Origin: Paenibacillus sp. JDR-2
GTDB taxonomy: Bacteria > Bacillota > Bacilli > Paenibacillales > Paenibacillaceae
Direction: 5' to 3'
DNA length: 64,000 bases
NCBI RefSeq assembly: GCF_000023585.1
Contig: NC_012914.1
Coordinates: 1,932,501 to 1,996,500, forward strand
Under the pieces are notes generated by a model. That model had not been told where the DNA came from, did not search any database, and saw nothing but the letters and a program-made list of their open reading frames with translations. Positions within the stretch are counted from its first letter, which is position 1. Every line of letters starts with the position of its first letter. The translations under genes were made by a program, and so were the position numbers. Below, piece after piece: positions 44,129-57,441 of the stretch.

Positions 44129-45323
44129 AGTATTGATTGCAGACGACGAGAGTATTGTCCGTAAAGGACTCCGTTCAACCGTACCTTGGGAGAAATACGG
44201 AATGGAAGTGGTCTCGGATGCCCCAAACGGGCGTAAAGCTTGGGAAGCTTTTCTGGAACACCGGCCCCAAGTCGTCATCACGGATATCGTAATGCCCGAG
44301 ATGGACGGCATTGAATTGTCGCGGAAGGTGAAAGAAGCGGCTCCCGATACTAAAATCATTCTGCTTAGCTGCCATCGGGATTTTGAATACGCGCAGCAGG
44401 GCATGAAGCTTGGGGCCTCCGGCTATCTGCTTAAAACGGCTTTCGAGGATGAAGAGCTGGAGGAAATGCTGGTGAAGTTTCAAAGAGAGTTTGCGGCAGT
44501 TTCGAAATCAACTGCCGTTAAAGACAAGGAAAGCGATCAAGGAGAGCGACTGAGCACTCTGCTATATGCTTGGCTGAACGGACACAATGATAAGTTTGTT
44601 GGCGAAATGGAGAAGCATTCCCGCGAGGACTGGTCATTTGACGGGGAGTCTGTCTATATCTATTTGATTAAAACCTTGGGCTGCGAATGCACCTGGCCGG
44701 ATCTGCTCAGGCAAGGCACTGCCGAGGATCAGCAGCTTTGCACCGGCATGCTTATCCCTTACGGGGAAGAACGCTGTTATTGCATGCTGCCGAAATCAAA
44801 GGTAAATGCTATGGAAAGCTTGCTGGTGGAGCAAAAAAGCGAGATTGCAAAGCTGCAGTGGGTGAGAAGGGGACCGCTCTCGGATACGGACGAAAGGCTT
44901 GAAGCTTTGCTGTCGCTTCATAAAGAGGCTGAATTGGAAAAGGCGTATAATGTATCCAAATCGGATTGGCCGGAAGCCATTTGGCGCGCCGTCAAGCTGC
45001 TACATGACAATCCGTCCGCCGAATGGTCCGTTAGCGACGTGGCAAGGCAGGTAGGTCTCAGCCGAAGCCATTTCTCGATTCTGTTCAAGAAAGCGGTAGG
45101 GGACAGCTTTGTTGCTTTTCAATATAAGCGGAAGCTTAAGCTGGCTACGGGATTATTAAGAGATACCCATCTTACGATGCAGGAAATTGCCGAGCGCACG
45201 GGGCTTGGCGACAGCAAATATTTCAGTAAATGGTTTAAGCGGTGCACGGGGGAAACGCCAAGCCGCTACCGTTCCGAACAAAAAGACAATAGGCATCAAA
45301 CAGAAGATCACCTGCCTTCGTAA
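44106..45323 (+). CDS. YesN-type response regulator (receiver + AraC HTH)
   Basis: 405-residue regulator. Receiver domain at residues 7-125 with Asp60 in VVITDIVMPEMDG and the switch Lys in YLLKTAFED. A middle region of about 170 residues has no clear domain. The AraC DNA-binding domain lies at about 295-395 (VSDVARQVGLSRSHFSILFK and TGLGDSKYFSKWFKRCTGET). ATG 44106 follows AAGGAGGAG. Direct repeats of TCGAAC type immediately downstream, and again before the GH63-like gene, are likely targets, and the importer at 45.4 kb the main one. Confidence 0.9.
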   Translation: METETAIKVLIADDESIVRKGLRSTVPWEKYGMEVVSDAPNGRKAWEAFLEHRPQVVITDIVMPEMDGIELSRKVKEAAPDTKIILLSCHRDFEYAQQGMKLGASGYLLKTAFEDEELEEMLVKFQREFAAVSKSTAVKDKESDQGERLSTLLYAWLNGHNDKFVGEMEKHSREDWSFDGESVYIYLIKTLGCECTWPDLLRQGTAEDQQLCTGMLIPYGEERCYCMLPKSKVNAMESLLVEQKSEIAKLQWVRRGPLSDTDERLEALLSLHKEAELEKAYNVSKSDWPEAIWRAVKLLHDNPSAEWSVSDVARQVGLSRSHFSILFKKAVGDSFVAFQYKRKLKLATGLLRDTHLTMQEIAERTGLGDSKYFSKWFKRCTGETPSRYRSEQKDNRHQTEDHLPS

Positions 45324-45354
45324 TCGAACAAAAACACGCAAACAATCGAATACT
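45324..45354 (+). promoter_or_regulatory. Direct repeat, 22-bp spacing, before the importer
   Basis: TCGAACAAAAACACG at 45324 and TCGAATACT at 45346, 22 bp apart, begin directly after the response-regulator stop. See the identical element at 40374-40404. Confidence 0.55.
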
Positions 45355-45362
45355 TATCGGTT

Positions 45363-45402
45363 TTGAACCGCTTTCATTTTCGTTATGATGAAAGCGGTTC
45401 AA
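45363..45402 (+). promoter_or_regulatory. Long perfect dyad with cre-like arm and -10
   Basis: Perfect 15-bp arms TTGAACCGCTTTCAT / ATGAAAGCGGTTCAA with a 10-base loop. The right arm matches the cre pattern with one mismatch, and TATGAT (45384) in the loop region may be the -10. It is either a CcpA operator at the promoter or a leader hairpin; there is no T-run. Confidence 0.45.
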
Positions 45403-45441
45403 TTATTATATATCTCATTTTCAAAAGGGGAGCTGCCAGAA

Positions 45442-46722
45442 ATGAAAAACAAACTAACCTTGATTCTTCTGACAACAGTAGTGGCGATGGCCACGCTAAC
45501 GGCATGCGGCGGCAATAATGAAAACTCGGGCGGAAACGCGGCGCAGTCCGCGGGCGGCAAGGGTTCAGCTGATGTGAAGAAGCTTCGCTTCGCTACATGG
45601 GATACAGGCGACGCGCTTAAAATCGAGCAGGATATCGCGAAGAAATTCGAAGCTGATCATCCCGGAACGCAGGTGCAGGTAGAAGCCTACGCGGATGGCT
45701 TTGACCAGAAGCTAGCAGCGGGCTTTGGCGCTACGAATCCGCCGGATGTCATGTACATGTGGGATTTTCCAACGTATCACCGTTCGCTTGAACCTCTTAA
45801 CAGCTACGCGGACGGCGACAAAGATCTGAATAAGGATGATTTCTACAGCGGTTTGTTCAACTATGCGACTATAGATAACAATCTCTATGGCATTCCGGCA
45901 GGCTTTACGACTCGCGTGGTCTACTACAACAAAAAGATGTTTGACGATGCGGGCATCCCTTATCCGAAGGATGGCTGGACATGGGATGAATTTCAGTCCG
46001 CTGCCCAGAAGCTGACGGATAAATCGAAGAAGCAATACGGCTTTGGCGTACGCGCGGAGAATGATACGTATGATCTGCAAGGCTTTGTATGGAGCAACGG
46101 CGGTTCTTATATTTCGGAGGACGGCAAAACAATCGACGGCTATATGAACAGCAAGGAAACGGCCGGTGCCATTCAACTGTTTGGCGACATGCTGAAGAAC
46201 GGATCGGCTGTACTGACGGGCGGTAAAGGGCAGCAAAGCGGCGAGGATATTTTCAAAGGCGGCAAAATCGCCATGTGGGAAAGCGGCATCTGGCCGCTGG
46301 AGTCCTTCAAGCAGGCAGGCATTGACGTAGGCACGGTAGAGATGCCGGCCTTCCCGGGCAAGCCGGTAAAAGGCGTCGTTGCCGAATCTGCCCTATCCAT
46401 TGCCAAGGATTCCAAGCAGAAGGAGCTGGCTTGGGAATTTATCAAATATTACGTGTCGAGCGAAGCCATTAAGATGCGCGTAGCCGATTTGCCGGTACGG
46501 GTAAGCGTAGTGAGCGAACTGAAAAAGGATCAGGATCCTCTATACAAGCCTTACTACACGATGCTGGAGCGCTCGGATAATACGCCCGCATTCCTTCTTA
46601 ACGACAAGTGGAATGAAGTGAACCGGCAGCTGTCCGCCGCGGTTGAAGCGGTCGTGCATGGCAGCAAAGCGCAGGATGCGCTTAATCAAGCCGTGAAGGA
46701 CAGCGAGCGGTATTTGAAATAA
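45442..46722 (+). CDS. ABC sugar-importer solute-binding lipoprotein
   Basis: 426-residue family 1 solute-binding protein. Lipobox LTAC (Cys at about residue 21), a Gly/Asn/Ala linker, then KKLRFATWDTGDALKIEQDI, NPPDVMYMWDFPTYH, YYNKKMFDDAGIPYPKDGWT and GGKIAMWESGIWPLESF. It starts at ATG 45442 behind AAAAGGGGAG; the upstream in-frame ATGs from 45385 lie in the control region. First gene of an operon running through two permeases, beta-galactosidase and an MFS protein, so a beta-galactoside is a reasonable ligand. Confidence 0.9.
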   Translation: MKNKLTLILLTTVVAMATLTACGGNNENSGGNAAQSAGGKGSADVKKLRFATWDTGDALKIEQDIAKKFEADHPGTQVQVEAYADGFDQKLAAGFGATNPPDVMYMWDFPTYHRSLEPLNSYADGDKDLNKDDFYSGLFNYATIDNNLYGIPAGFTTRVVYYNKKMFDDAGIPYPKDGWTWDEFQSAAQKLTDKSKKQYGFGVRAENDTYDLQGFVWSNGGSYISEDGKTIDGYMNSKETAGAIQLFGDMLKNGSAVLTGGKGQQSGEDIFKGGKIAMWESGIWPLESFKQAGIDVGTVEMPAFPGKPVKGVVAESALSIAKDSKQKELAWEFIKYYVSSEAIKMRVADLPVRVSVVSELKKDQDPLYKPYYTMLERSDNTPAFLLNDKWNEVNRQLSAAVEAVVHGSKAQDALNQAVKDSERYLK

Positions 46723-46751
46723 CATTACAGCTTTGGAAAGAAGGTTAGGAG

Positions 46752-47737
46752 ATGGCTCAGACCTACTCGCAGACAGCAGGGAACAACGCGGCCAGCTTCA
46801 CGCCTAGAAGAAAACGCAGATGGGGTGGGGCTGCGCCCTACCTCTTCATCTTCCCGTGGATCTTCGGATTCCTCGTTTTCACGCTAGGCCCGTTATTGTT
46901 CTCGCTTATTATTTCGTTTTTTGATTGGCCGATCGTAGGCCAGGTGCATTTCATCGGTCTTGGAAATTACAAATCCATGTTTACGGATGATCCGTTATTC
47001 TGGAAGTCGCTTGGCGTAACGCTTAAGTTTGCCGCCCTTTTTGTTCCTTTCAATATTATCGTTGCGCTAGGGCTTGCCATTCTGCTCAATCAGAACACGC
47101 GCGGCACGGCTATTTTCCGAACCGCCTTTTATCTGCCGTCCGTCATTTCCGGCGTTGCCCTGGCGATGATCTGGTCGTGGGTGTACAGCGGAGATTACGG
47201 CATCTTGAATTATTTTCTCTCGATCATTGGCGTGCAAGGTCCGGACTGGCTGAACGATACCAAATGGTCCATGGTTGCGATGGTTGTCGCCAGCCTATGG
47301 GGGCAAGGCTCCATGATGCTTGTCTTTCTCGCGGGGCTTAAGGGAATTCCGAAGGATCTTTATGAATCAGCTTCGCTTGACGGCGCGGGGAAAATCAGGC
47401 AGTTCTTCAGCGTAACGGTGCCAATGCTTAGCCCGACCATTCTGTTCAACCTGATTACGTCCATTATCGCGGCCTTCCAGCAGCTGACTCTGGCTTTACT
47501 CTTGACGGGCGGCGGGCCGATGAAAGCCACTTACTTCTATGCGATGTACATGTACGAGAATGCGTTCAAATATTACAAAATGGGTTATTCCGCAGCTAAC
47601 GCATGGTTTATGTTCCTTATCGTGCTTACGTTAACCTTCCTGGTATTCAAGTCTTCCGAGGCGTGGGTGTTCTATGAAGGCGAGATGAAGCGCAAGCCGC
47701 AGAAGAAAACGAAAGCTGGCGGAAAGGGGAAAACAGC

Positions 47738-47741
<4 letters not shown>
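46752..47741 (+). CDS. ABC sugar-importer permease (UgpA/MalF type)
   Basis: 329-residue permease with six helices. The N-terminal GGAAPYLFIFPWIFGFLVFT and the EAA motif YESASLDGAGKIRQFFSVTV (about residue 210) identify the CUT1 family. The C-terminus is a lysine-rich tail. ATG 46752 follows TAGGAG, and the stop overlaps the next start by 4 bases. Confidence 0.9.
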
Positions 47742-51713
<3,972 letters not shown>

Positions 51714-51716
51714 GAG

Positions 51717-52940
51717 ATGTCCGACTATTTCCGGGGATTATTGCGTCTGCCGTCAGGTGTTCGCCGGTTCCTGATGACCGAGTCTTTGTACGGTATCGGA
51801 ATCGGACTGTATTCGCTCGTGCTCAATTTGCATTTATTGTCCAAAGGACTAAAAGAAGATCAAGTTGGCGCTTTGGTATCCGTTGGCATCTTAATTATGG
51901 GGATACTGGCTATCCCCGTATCCTTGCTTGCCAATCGGTACGGCCGAAAAAAGCTGCTGGTTACCGGCATTCTGTTTATTGCGGCAGGCAATGTCCTATA
52001 TGCATTCACTGGCGAGCTTGCTTACTTCTACCTGGCTCAAGCTCTAGTCTCGATTGGATTAACGCTGGTAGAGACGACAGAGGTTCAACTTCTCTTCCAT
52101 TATTGCACGTCACGCAGGGACGAGATGCGCGCGTTTTCCCTTATGTTTGCGGTTTTTACAGCCTTCACGGGAGCAGGAACCTTAATCGCAGGTTATCTGC
52201 CTAGCGGAGCAACAAGCGGAGAAGGCTATCGGACAGCGCTGCTTCTTGCCGGCCTGGTATTTGTCATTCATGGAATTGTCCGCGGCTTGATCCTTCCGGC
52301 AGAGAGTGGTGCCACTCCTCCTAAGGAGATTAGATTGGATGAGAGTAGAAACCGTGAGATCGTGTCCGGTTGGAAAAAGAAGCTTCCTAGCTCCAAGCTA
52401 TGGCTGTTCTCCGTCTTTATGGCTTTGCTAGGAGGAGCGCTTGCGATAACGGGATCATTCCTCAATGTAATCGTCAAATACCGGCTGGACTGGATGGACG
52501 ATAATGTCTCTCTGCTGCTCGCTATAGCGGGAGTTGTTCTCTTCGTAAGTTCTTTGCTTACTCCGTATATCATGGAGAGGTTTGGCCCGCATAACGCTAT
52601 TATTTCTGTTTTCGTTATAAATATGGTTATTTTCGCCGCTCTTTTCTGGTCCATGCCGGTATGGCTCTTTACGGTCTTGTTCCTCATTCGTGGGGGCGGA
52701 GTGACCATGCTCTCCAATCTAGTGGATAGCAAATTAATGTCCGCGCTCAAAGAAAAAGAGAGAAACCTCTTTGCCGGGATGCGTTCCGTCTTCCGCAGCG
52801 TAGGCTCTTCTATTGCCGCTTATTTGGCGGGATTGATTTTGGCCGGAGCGGACTATCAGATGCCCTTCCTCATAACGGCGGTAGTACTGGGCGCAGGGTT
52901 GTTATGTTATACGCGGTGGATTCGTCCGCTTTTGGATTAA
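51717..52940 (+). CDS. MFS transporter
   Basis: 407-residue major facilitator protein with 12 predicted helices. The loop 2-3 signature reads LANRYGRKKLLVTG, and the middle cytoplasmic loop (about residues 195-220) is charged. It starts 3 bases after the beta-galactosidase stop, so it is co-translated. In this context it may export galactose or glucose released inside the cell, or import a disaccharide; the sequence does not decide. Confidence 0.85.
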   Translation: MSDYFRGLLRLPSGVRRFLMTESLYGIGIGLYSLVLNLHLLSKGLKEDQVGALVSVGILIMGILAIPVSLLANRYGRKKLLVTGILFIAAGNVLYAFTGELAYFYLAQALVSIGLTLVETTEVQLLFHYCTSRRDEMRAFSLMFAVFTAFTGAGTLIAGYLPSGATSGEGYRTALLLAGLVFVIHGIVRGLILPAESGATPPKEIRLDESRNREIVSGWKKKLPSSKLWLFSVFMALLGGALAITGSFLNVIVKYRLDWMDDNVSLLLAIAGVVLFVSSLLTPYIMERFGPHNAIISVFVINMVIFAALFWSMPVWLFTVLFLIRGGGVTMLSNLVDSKLMSALKEKERNLFAGMRSVFRSVGSSIAAYLAGLILAGADYQMPFLITAVVLGAGLLCYTRWIRPLLD

Positions 52941-52960
52941 ATGAAAACGGAACGGAATTT

Positions 52961-53002
52961 AAGGCAGTCACTCAGGCAAAGATCTGAGGGACTGTCTTTT
53001 TC
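52961..53002 (+). terminator. Intrinsic terminator
   Basis: AAGGCAGT-A-CTCAG pairs with CTGAG-GG-ACTGTCTT, followed by a T-run, closing the beta-galactosidase operon. Confidence 0.7.
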
Positions 53003-53168
53003 GTTTATTCTAATAGATTAAAATAACTATTTTTTATTTTTTAGGAAGCTTATTTACGTAAACCCGGAATTTATATCTTTTTTTATACGAACCTCGCGGG
53101 AGGATTTATAATAGATCAGGAAGAATTTAAGTTGGTTCCTATTTATGTTAATCCTCAGGGGGAAGACG

Positions 53169-55409
53169 ATGCAGAGAAAGTGGTTTTACCGTCTATTGCT
53201 GTCTTACATGCCGGTTTTCGTTTTTGTCGTCCTGCTGCTTTGCATGGCGTTCTATTATCGCTGGAGCGAAGAAACGAAGGAGCGGATTCAGAATACGAAC
53301 GATGTGTTTGCGGCGCATGTCATGAACGTAATGGACTCATCGTTTCTGACGATTGAGAATTATATCGTGCAGCAGCTGTTAACGGACGAGACGATTAAAA
53401 ATTACTATAACACGGAAGAGCCGACGGAGCCTTTTATCGCGTATCAGATTACGCAAAGGCTGAATGAGTTGAAGACGTTGTTTCCTTTTGCCGGGGATGT
53501 GTATCTTTATAAAGCGTCAAACCAGGAAGTTATTACGGACAACGCCATATTCAAGCTCGATCAGTTTGCGGACCGTTCCTTTGTAGAGGCTGCATTTAAA
53601 GGAGGATTAGGGAGCAAATGGACCTCGCAGCGCAGCTACAATCAATTCATCGGCGAAGCGCGGCCGGCTCAGGTCGTGTCGCTCGCGAAGCTGTTCCCTA
53701 TAACTTCCGCGATTCCAAACGGTGTCGTCGTTATTAATATACAAGTGGGCTCTGTGCAAAGCATGCTGCAATCGATAAAAGCAAACGCGGCGGACTCCAT
53801 TTCTTTGACCGGCGCCGACGGTCATGCCTTCTTCGATGAACCCTCGCAGCCCGATTCCGGAAAACCGGATGAATGGGGAAAGAGCAGCGTACTCTCCGCT
53901 TATACGGGCTGGAAGCTGGAAGTAAAGGTGCCGCCGCTGGAGCGGGCAAGCGTTATGGCCTCCTTCCTGGAGGCATGGATGCTGCCGGTGCTTGGACTTA
54001 TGCTGCTGGGATTGTTGTTTCTGACTTACATGACTCATCGGAACTATAAGCCAATTGAAGAAATTATGATTCGGATCGATCGTTATACCCTTAAGCGGAG
54101 CTTAGCCATAGGCAAAAAAACGGCGCATGACGAGTTCCACTTCATAGCCTCCGCGCTGGACAATCTGGTAGAGAACTCGCATCAATACGAGAAGCGGTAT
54201 TTGGAGGACTTATCGATCCGCAAGAAGTATTGGTTCTATGAACTGCTTGACGGCCAATTCTCTTTGAGCCTCGATGAATGGAGACAAGAGGCCGAGCAGC
54301 TTAAGCTGCCGGAGGCCTTTGCATCCGCGCTGGTTATGATTGTAGAGATTGATAACTATCAGGATTTCCGCAATACCTATTCCGTTCGCGACCAGCAGCT
54401 GTTTAAATTCGTTATTCGCGGCGTGATGCAGGAAATCGCTCAAGGCCAGCAAGTGCCGATTTGGCTGGAATGGAAGGAAGCCGATCAACTGGTCGCCATT
54501 CTCTATGCCGATACGGAAAAGGCGCCAGTATCCGTTGATCACATCGCGGAAGCCGTGAAGACTTGGGTCTCTTCTAACCTGCAATTTACGACTTCCGTTT
54601 ATGTAGGTTCCGAAGCTCATGATGCGGAGGATATCGGCCACTCTTACCAGGACGCGCTCCGGGCCGGGGAATACCGGACGCTTCACGGCTACAATCATGT
54701 TTATTTTGCACGGGAAGTGCAGCCAAATGCCGGCAGTGATTTGTATCGTCACCTGCAAGCGGCCAAGACCTTGGCCAAAACCATTCGCGCGGCGGAGCCT
54801 TCATGGCTGGCCGGTCTTGAAGCGATGTTTGCCGAGATGCGAAGCGAGCAGCTTCAGCGGGATAAAGTGCTTGACGTGGTGCAGTGCCTTTTTAATGAGC
54901 TGGATAAAATGCTGCGGGAAATACCCGAGGACGCGGAAGGACGGGAGCCGGCTCATTCATCATCGAAGGCGATGGCCGACCTGGCCGAATTGGACCTGGT
55001 GGACGAGATGCAAAGCGCATTAACCCGTTATCTTGCCGAATTGGTCGAATCGCTTGGGGCATGGCAGCAAACCCAGGATTATCATCATTTAATCGAAGAG
55101 GTAAAGACGTTCCTTCAGGAGAACTTCGGCAATCCGGATCTCTCCTTGCAATATTTGAGCGAGAGATTCGAGCTGTCTACCCGAATGCTAAGCCGCGTAT
55201 TTAAGACGGAGACGGGTGAACGATTCGTCGATTACTTAATCCGCATCCGGCTGGATGAAGCGAAACGGCTGCTGGTCGATACCTCCGATTCCGTGCAGTC
55301 TATCGCGGAGCAAGCGGGGTACCTGCAGGTCATTTCCTTTATACGCGCGTTTAAGAAACGGGAAGGGCTCACCCCCGGCGAATATCGCAAGCTGAACCAG
55401 TCCTCATGA
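53169..55409 (+). CDS. Membrane-anchored AraC-family regulator (YesS type)
   Basis: 746-residue one-component regulator. First helix at about residues 8-30 (LLLSYMPVFVFVVLLLCMAF), an extracellular sensor to about 270, a second helix at about 275-295 (LPVLGLMLLGLLFLTYM), a GGDEF-unlike cytoplasmic linker, then an AraC domain at about 645-742 with LQYLSERFELSTRMLSRVFK and SIAEQAGYLQVISFIRAFKK. ATG 53169 is preferred to TTG 53145 because it gives the normal short cytoplasmic start. Proteins of this type sense an extracellular carbohydrate and activate the adjoining importer. Paired repeats between this gene and the importer are candidate sites. Confidence 0.88.
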   Translation: MQRKWFYRLLLSYMPVFVFVVLLLCMAFYYRWSEETKERIQNTNDVFAAHVMNVMDSSFLTIENYIVQQLLTDETIKNYYNTEEPTEPFIAYQITQRLNELKTLFPFAGDVYLYKASNQEVITDNAIFKLDQFADRSFVEAAFKGGLGSKWTSQRSYNQFIGEARPAQVVSLAKLFPITSAIPNGVVVINIQVGSVQSMLQSIKANAADSISLTGADGHAFFDEPSQPDSGKPDEWGKSSVLSAYTGWKLEVKVPPLERASVMASFLEAWMLPVLGLMLLGLLFLTYMTHRNYKPIEEIMIRIDRYTLKRSLAIGKKTAHDEFHFIASALDNLVENSHQYEKRYLEDLSIRKKYWFYELLDGQFSLSLDEWRQEAEQLKLPEAFASALVMIVEIDNYQDFRNTYSVRDQQLFKFVIRGVMQEIAQGQQVPIWLEWKEADQLVAILYADTEKAPVSVDHIAEAVKTWVSSNLQFTTSVYVGSEAHDAEDIGHSYQDALRAGEYRTLHGYNHVYFAREVQPNAGSDLYRHLQAAKTLAKTIRAAEPSWLAGLEAMFAEMRSEQLQRDKVLDVVQCLFNELDKMLREIPEDAEGREPAHSSSKAMADLAELDLVDEMQSALTRYLAELVESLGAWQQTQDYHHLIEEVKTFLQENFGNPDLSLQYLSERFELSTRMLSRVFKTETGERFVDYLIRIRLDEAKRLLVDTSDSVQSIAEQAGYLQVISFIRAFKKREGLTPGEYRKLNQSS

Positions 55410-55443
55410 CCAAAAGGTTAATCGGAGAAAAAGGTTAATCGGA
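55410..55443 (+). repeat. Tandem repeat AAAAGGTTAATCGGA x2
   Basis: Two exact 15-bp copies start at 55412 and 55429, 17 bp apart. A related pair (AAAAGGTTTATCG at 55497 and AAAAGGG at 55514) with the same 17-bp step lies next to the importer promoter. The first pair lies just past the stop of the AraC gene, before its terminator. Confidence 0.6.
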
Positions 55444-55448
55444 TACGG

Positions 55449-55485
55449 AGAAAGCCGCCTTATACGGTAATAAGGCGGCTTTTGC
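55449..55485 (+). terminator. Intrinsic terminator
   Basis: AAAGCCGCCTTA / TAAGGCGGCTTT arms (12 bp, perfect) with T residues, after the AraC gene. Confidence 0.75.
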
Positions 55486-55494
55486 GCATCGTAA

Positions 55495-55553
55495 CCAAAA
55501 GGTTTATCGCGGAAAAAGGGAAATTGAAGCCTATGCTCCCCTTCCCGTATAGT
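55495..55553 (+). promoter_or_regulatory. Activator-type promoter of the 55.6-kb importer
   Basis: The repeat CCAAAAGGTTTATCG with its partner 17 bp on ends 3 bp before TTGAAG (55524). An 18-bp spacer leads to TATAGT (55548). Contact of the upstream AraC-type protein with the -35 is inferred from position. Confidence 0.5.
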
Positions 55554-55614
55554 GAGAGTTGTTCAGGTCTTACCTGCAGGAGACGCTGACGCTTTTACGG
55601 TTTAACACAGGGAG

Positions 55615-56520
55615 GTGAGTCTGATCGGCAATTTGATATGGAAGCGCAATCTATCGTTATACGTGATGTTTGCGCCTGTCATTGTGTTCTTTATCGCATT
55701 TAAATACATGCCGATGGCCGGAAGCATCATGGCGTTTAAGCACTACAATTTCGGCGACGGCATTTGGCATAGCCCGTGGGTAGGCTTTGATAATTTTCGC
55801 GTATTGTTCAGTACGCCGGCCACTATGCAAATTATTCGGAACACGCTTCTTCTCAGTCTTCTGTCCATATTTGTCGGGTTCCCGTTTCCGATCCTGCTCG
55901 CCATTATGTTAAATGAAGTCAGGGCGATGTGGTTTAAACGGATCGTGCAGACGCTTATTTTTCTGCCCCATTTCTTCTCGTGGATTATCGTCGCCGGGAT
56001 TATCGTTACCGTGTTCTCTCAACAATCCGGCGTCGTCAACGAGCTGTGGAAGTCTCTATTCGGGCAGCCGTTCGCTTTCCTGTATCACGAAGGCTCCTGG
56101 CTCGCGATATTCGTCAGCTCGGGCATTTGGAAGGAAGCGGGGTTTAGCGCAATTGTCTACCTGGCGGCGCTGGGCAGCATTGATGCCAGCTTATACGAAG
56201 CGGCTAGTCTGGATGGCGCGAACAAGTGGAAGCAGATTTGGCATGTTACTTTGCCGGGGATCAGCTCGACGGTGGTATTAATGTTTATTTTATCGATGGG
56301 CCGGGTTATGGAAGTTGGCTTCGATCAAGTGTTTATGCTTCAGAACTCGACGGTTTCCAATATCTCGGAAGTCATTTCGACTTACATTTATAAGATTGGC
56401 CTAATGGGCTCTCAATTTAGTTTGACGGCTGCGATCGGATTGTTTGAATCCATCGTTAGCTTGATTCTGGTCGTCATCACCAACCGGATCGCTCGCAAAT
56501 TCGGCAGCGGCTTGTGGTAA
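55615..56520 (+). CDS. LplB-type ABC carbohydrate permease
   Basis: About 301-residue permease with six helices. LYVMFAPVIVFFIAFKYMPM and AGSIMAFKHYNFGDGIWHSP are the LplB-group N-terminal blocks, and the EAA motif is YEAASLDGANKWKQIWHVTL. The start is unclear: GGAGGTGAG overlaps GTG 55615, so CTG 55621 or TTG 55633 may be the real start, shortening the protein by 2-6 residues. First gene of a four-gene operon. Confidence 0.88.
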   Translation: MSLIGNLIWKRNLSLYVMFAPVIVFFIAFKYMPMAGSIMAFKHYNFGDGIWHSPWVGFDNFRVLFSTPATMQIIRNTLLLSLLSIFVGFPFPILLAIMLNEVRAMWFKRIVQTLIFLPHFFSWIIVAGIIVTVFSQQSGVVNELWKSLFGQPFAFLYHEGSWLAIFVSSGIWKEAGFSAIVYLAALGSIDASLYEAASLDGANKWKQIWHVTLPGISSTVVLMFILSMGRVMEVGFDQVFMLQNSTVSNISEVISTYIYKIGLMGSQFSLTAAIGLFESIVSLILVVITNRIARKFGSGLW

Positions 56521-56533
56521 GGGAGGGTACATC

Positions 56534-57409
56534 ATGCAACTATCAGCAAGCGAAAAAATAATGGTATCCGTCTTTTATGCGATACTTGTCGTCGCGGGAC
56601 TCCTCTGCTTATTTCCGCTGATCCATATTGTCTCGCTATCAATCAGCGATACGCATGCCGTGGCATCCGGGTGGGTAACGGTCTTTCCGATCGGCTTCTC
56701 GCTTCATTCGTACCAGCAGTTGTTTGCGGGAACCCCGATCCTGCGTTCCTTTTGGAATAGCGTTCAGATTACGGGCGTCGGGGTTGTCCTCAGCATGATC
56801 TTTACGATTCTGGCGGCCTACCCGCTGACGCGAACCTACTTTTTCGGCAGAAAACTGTATACGTTCGCAATCATATTCACGCTGCTTTTCGGCGGAGGGC
56901 TTATTCCGACCTTCCTGACCATTAAGAGCTTTGGGCTGCTGAATACTTACGGGGCGTTGTGGCTGCCGGGCTTGATCAGTACGTTTAATCTGCTTGTGCT
57001 TCGGTCCTTTATGGAAAATATCCCGTCGGAACTGGACGATGCGGCCCGGATTGACGGCTGCGGGGATTGGCTCTACTTGGCGAAAATCGTATTGCCGCTC
57101 TCGATGCCCGTTCTTACGACGCTTGCGCTTTTCTACGGCGTTGGGTACTGGAATTCTTTCTTTAACGTGTTGATGTACATGAACGATACAACGAAGTACA
57201 ACCTTTCCGTACTCGTTCAGCAGATGATTCAGAGCCAGACGATGCTGGCCCAGATGAACAGCTCGGACAGCGCCGATCAGATTCTGCTGACACCGGAAGA
57301 AATCAATTCGGCCGCGATTATGGTCATGGTGCTTCCGATTATGATCGTTTATCCGTTTTTGCAAAAGCATTTCGTGAAGGGCGTTATGATTGGCGCCGTT
57401 AAAGGATAA
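56534..57409 (+). CDS. LplC-type ABC carbohydrate permease
   Basis: 291-residue partner permease, with an EAA motif around ELDDAARIDGCGDWLYLAKI and the C-terminus FVKGVMIGAVKG. GGGAGGG precedes ATG 56534, 13 bases after the first permease. Confidence 0.9.
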   Translation: MQLSASEKIMVSVFYAILVVAGLLCLFPLIHIVSLSISDTHAVASGWVTVFPIGFSLHSYQQLFAGTPILRSFWNSVQITGVGVVLSMIFTILAAYPLTRTYFFGRKLYTFAIIFTLLFGGGLIPTFLTIKSFGLLNTYGALWLPGLISTFNLLVLRSFMENIPSELDDAARIDGCGDWLYLAKIVLPLSMPVLTTLALFYGVGYWNSFFNVLMYMNDTTKYNLSVLVQQMIQSQTMLAQMNSSDSADQILLTPEEINSAAIMVMVLPIMIVYPFLQKHFVKGVMIGAVKG

Positions 57410-57441
57410 GGAAAAGACGAGAAGAGAAGGGGATAAGGTCT

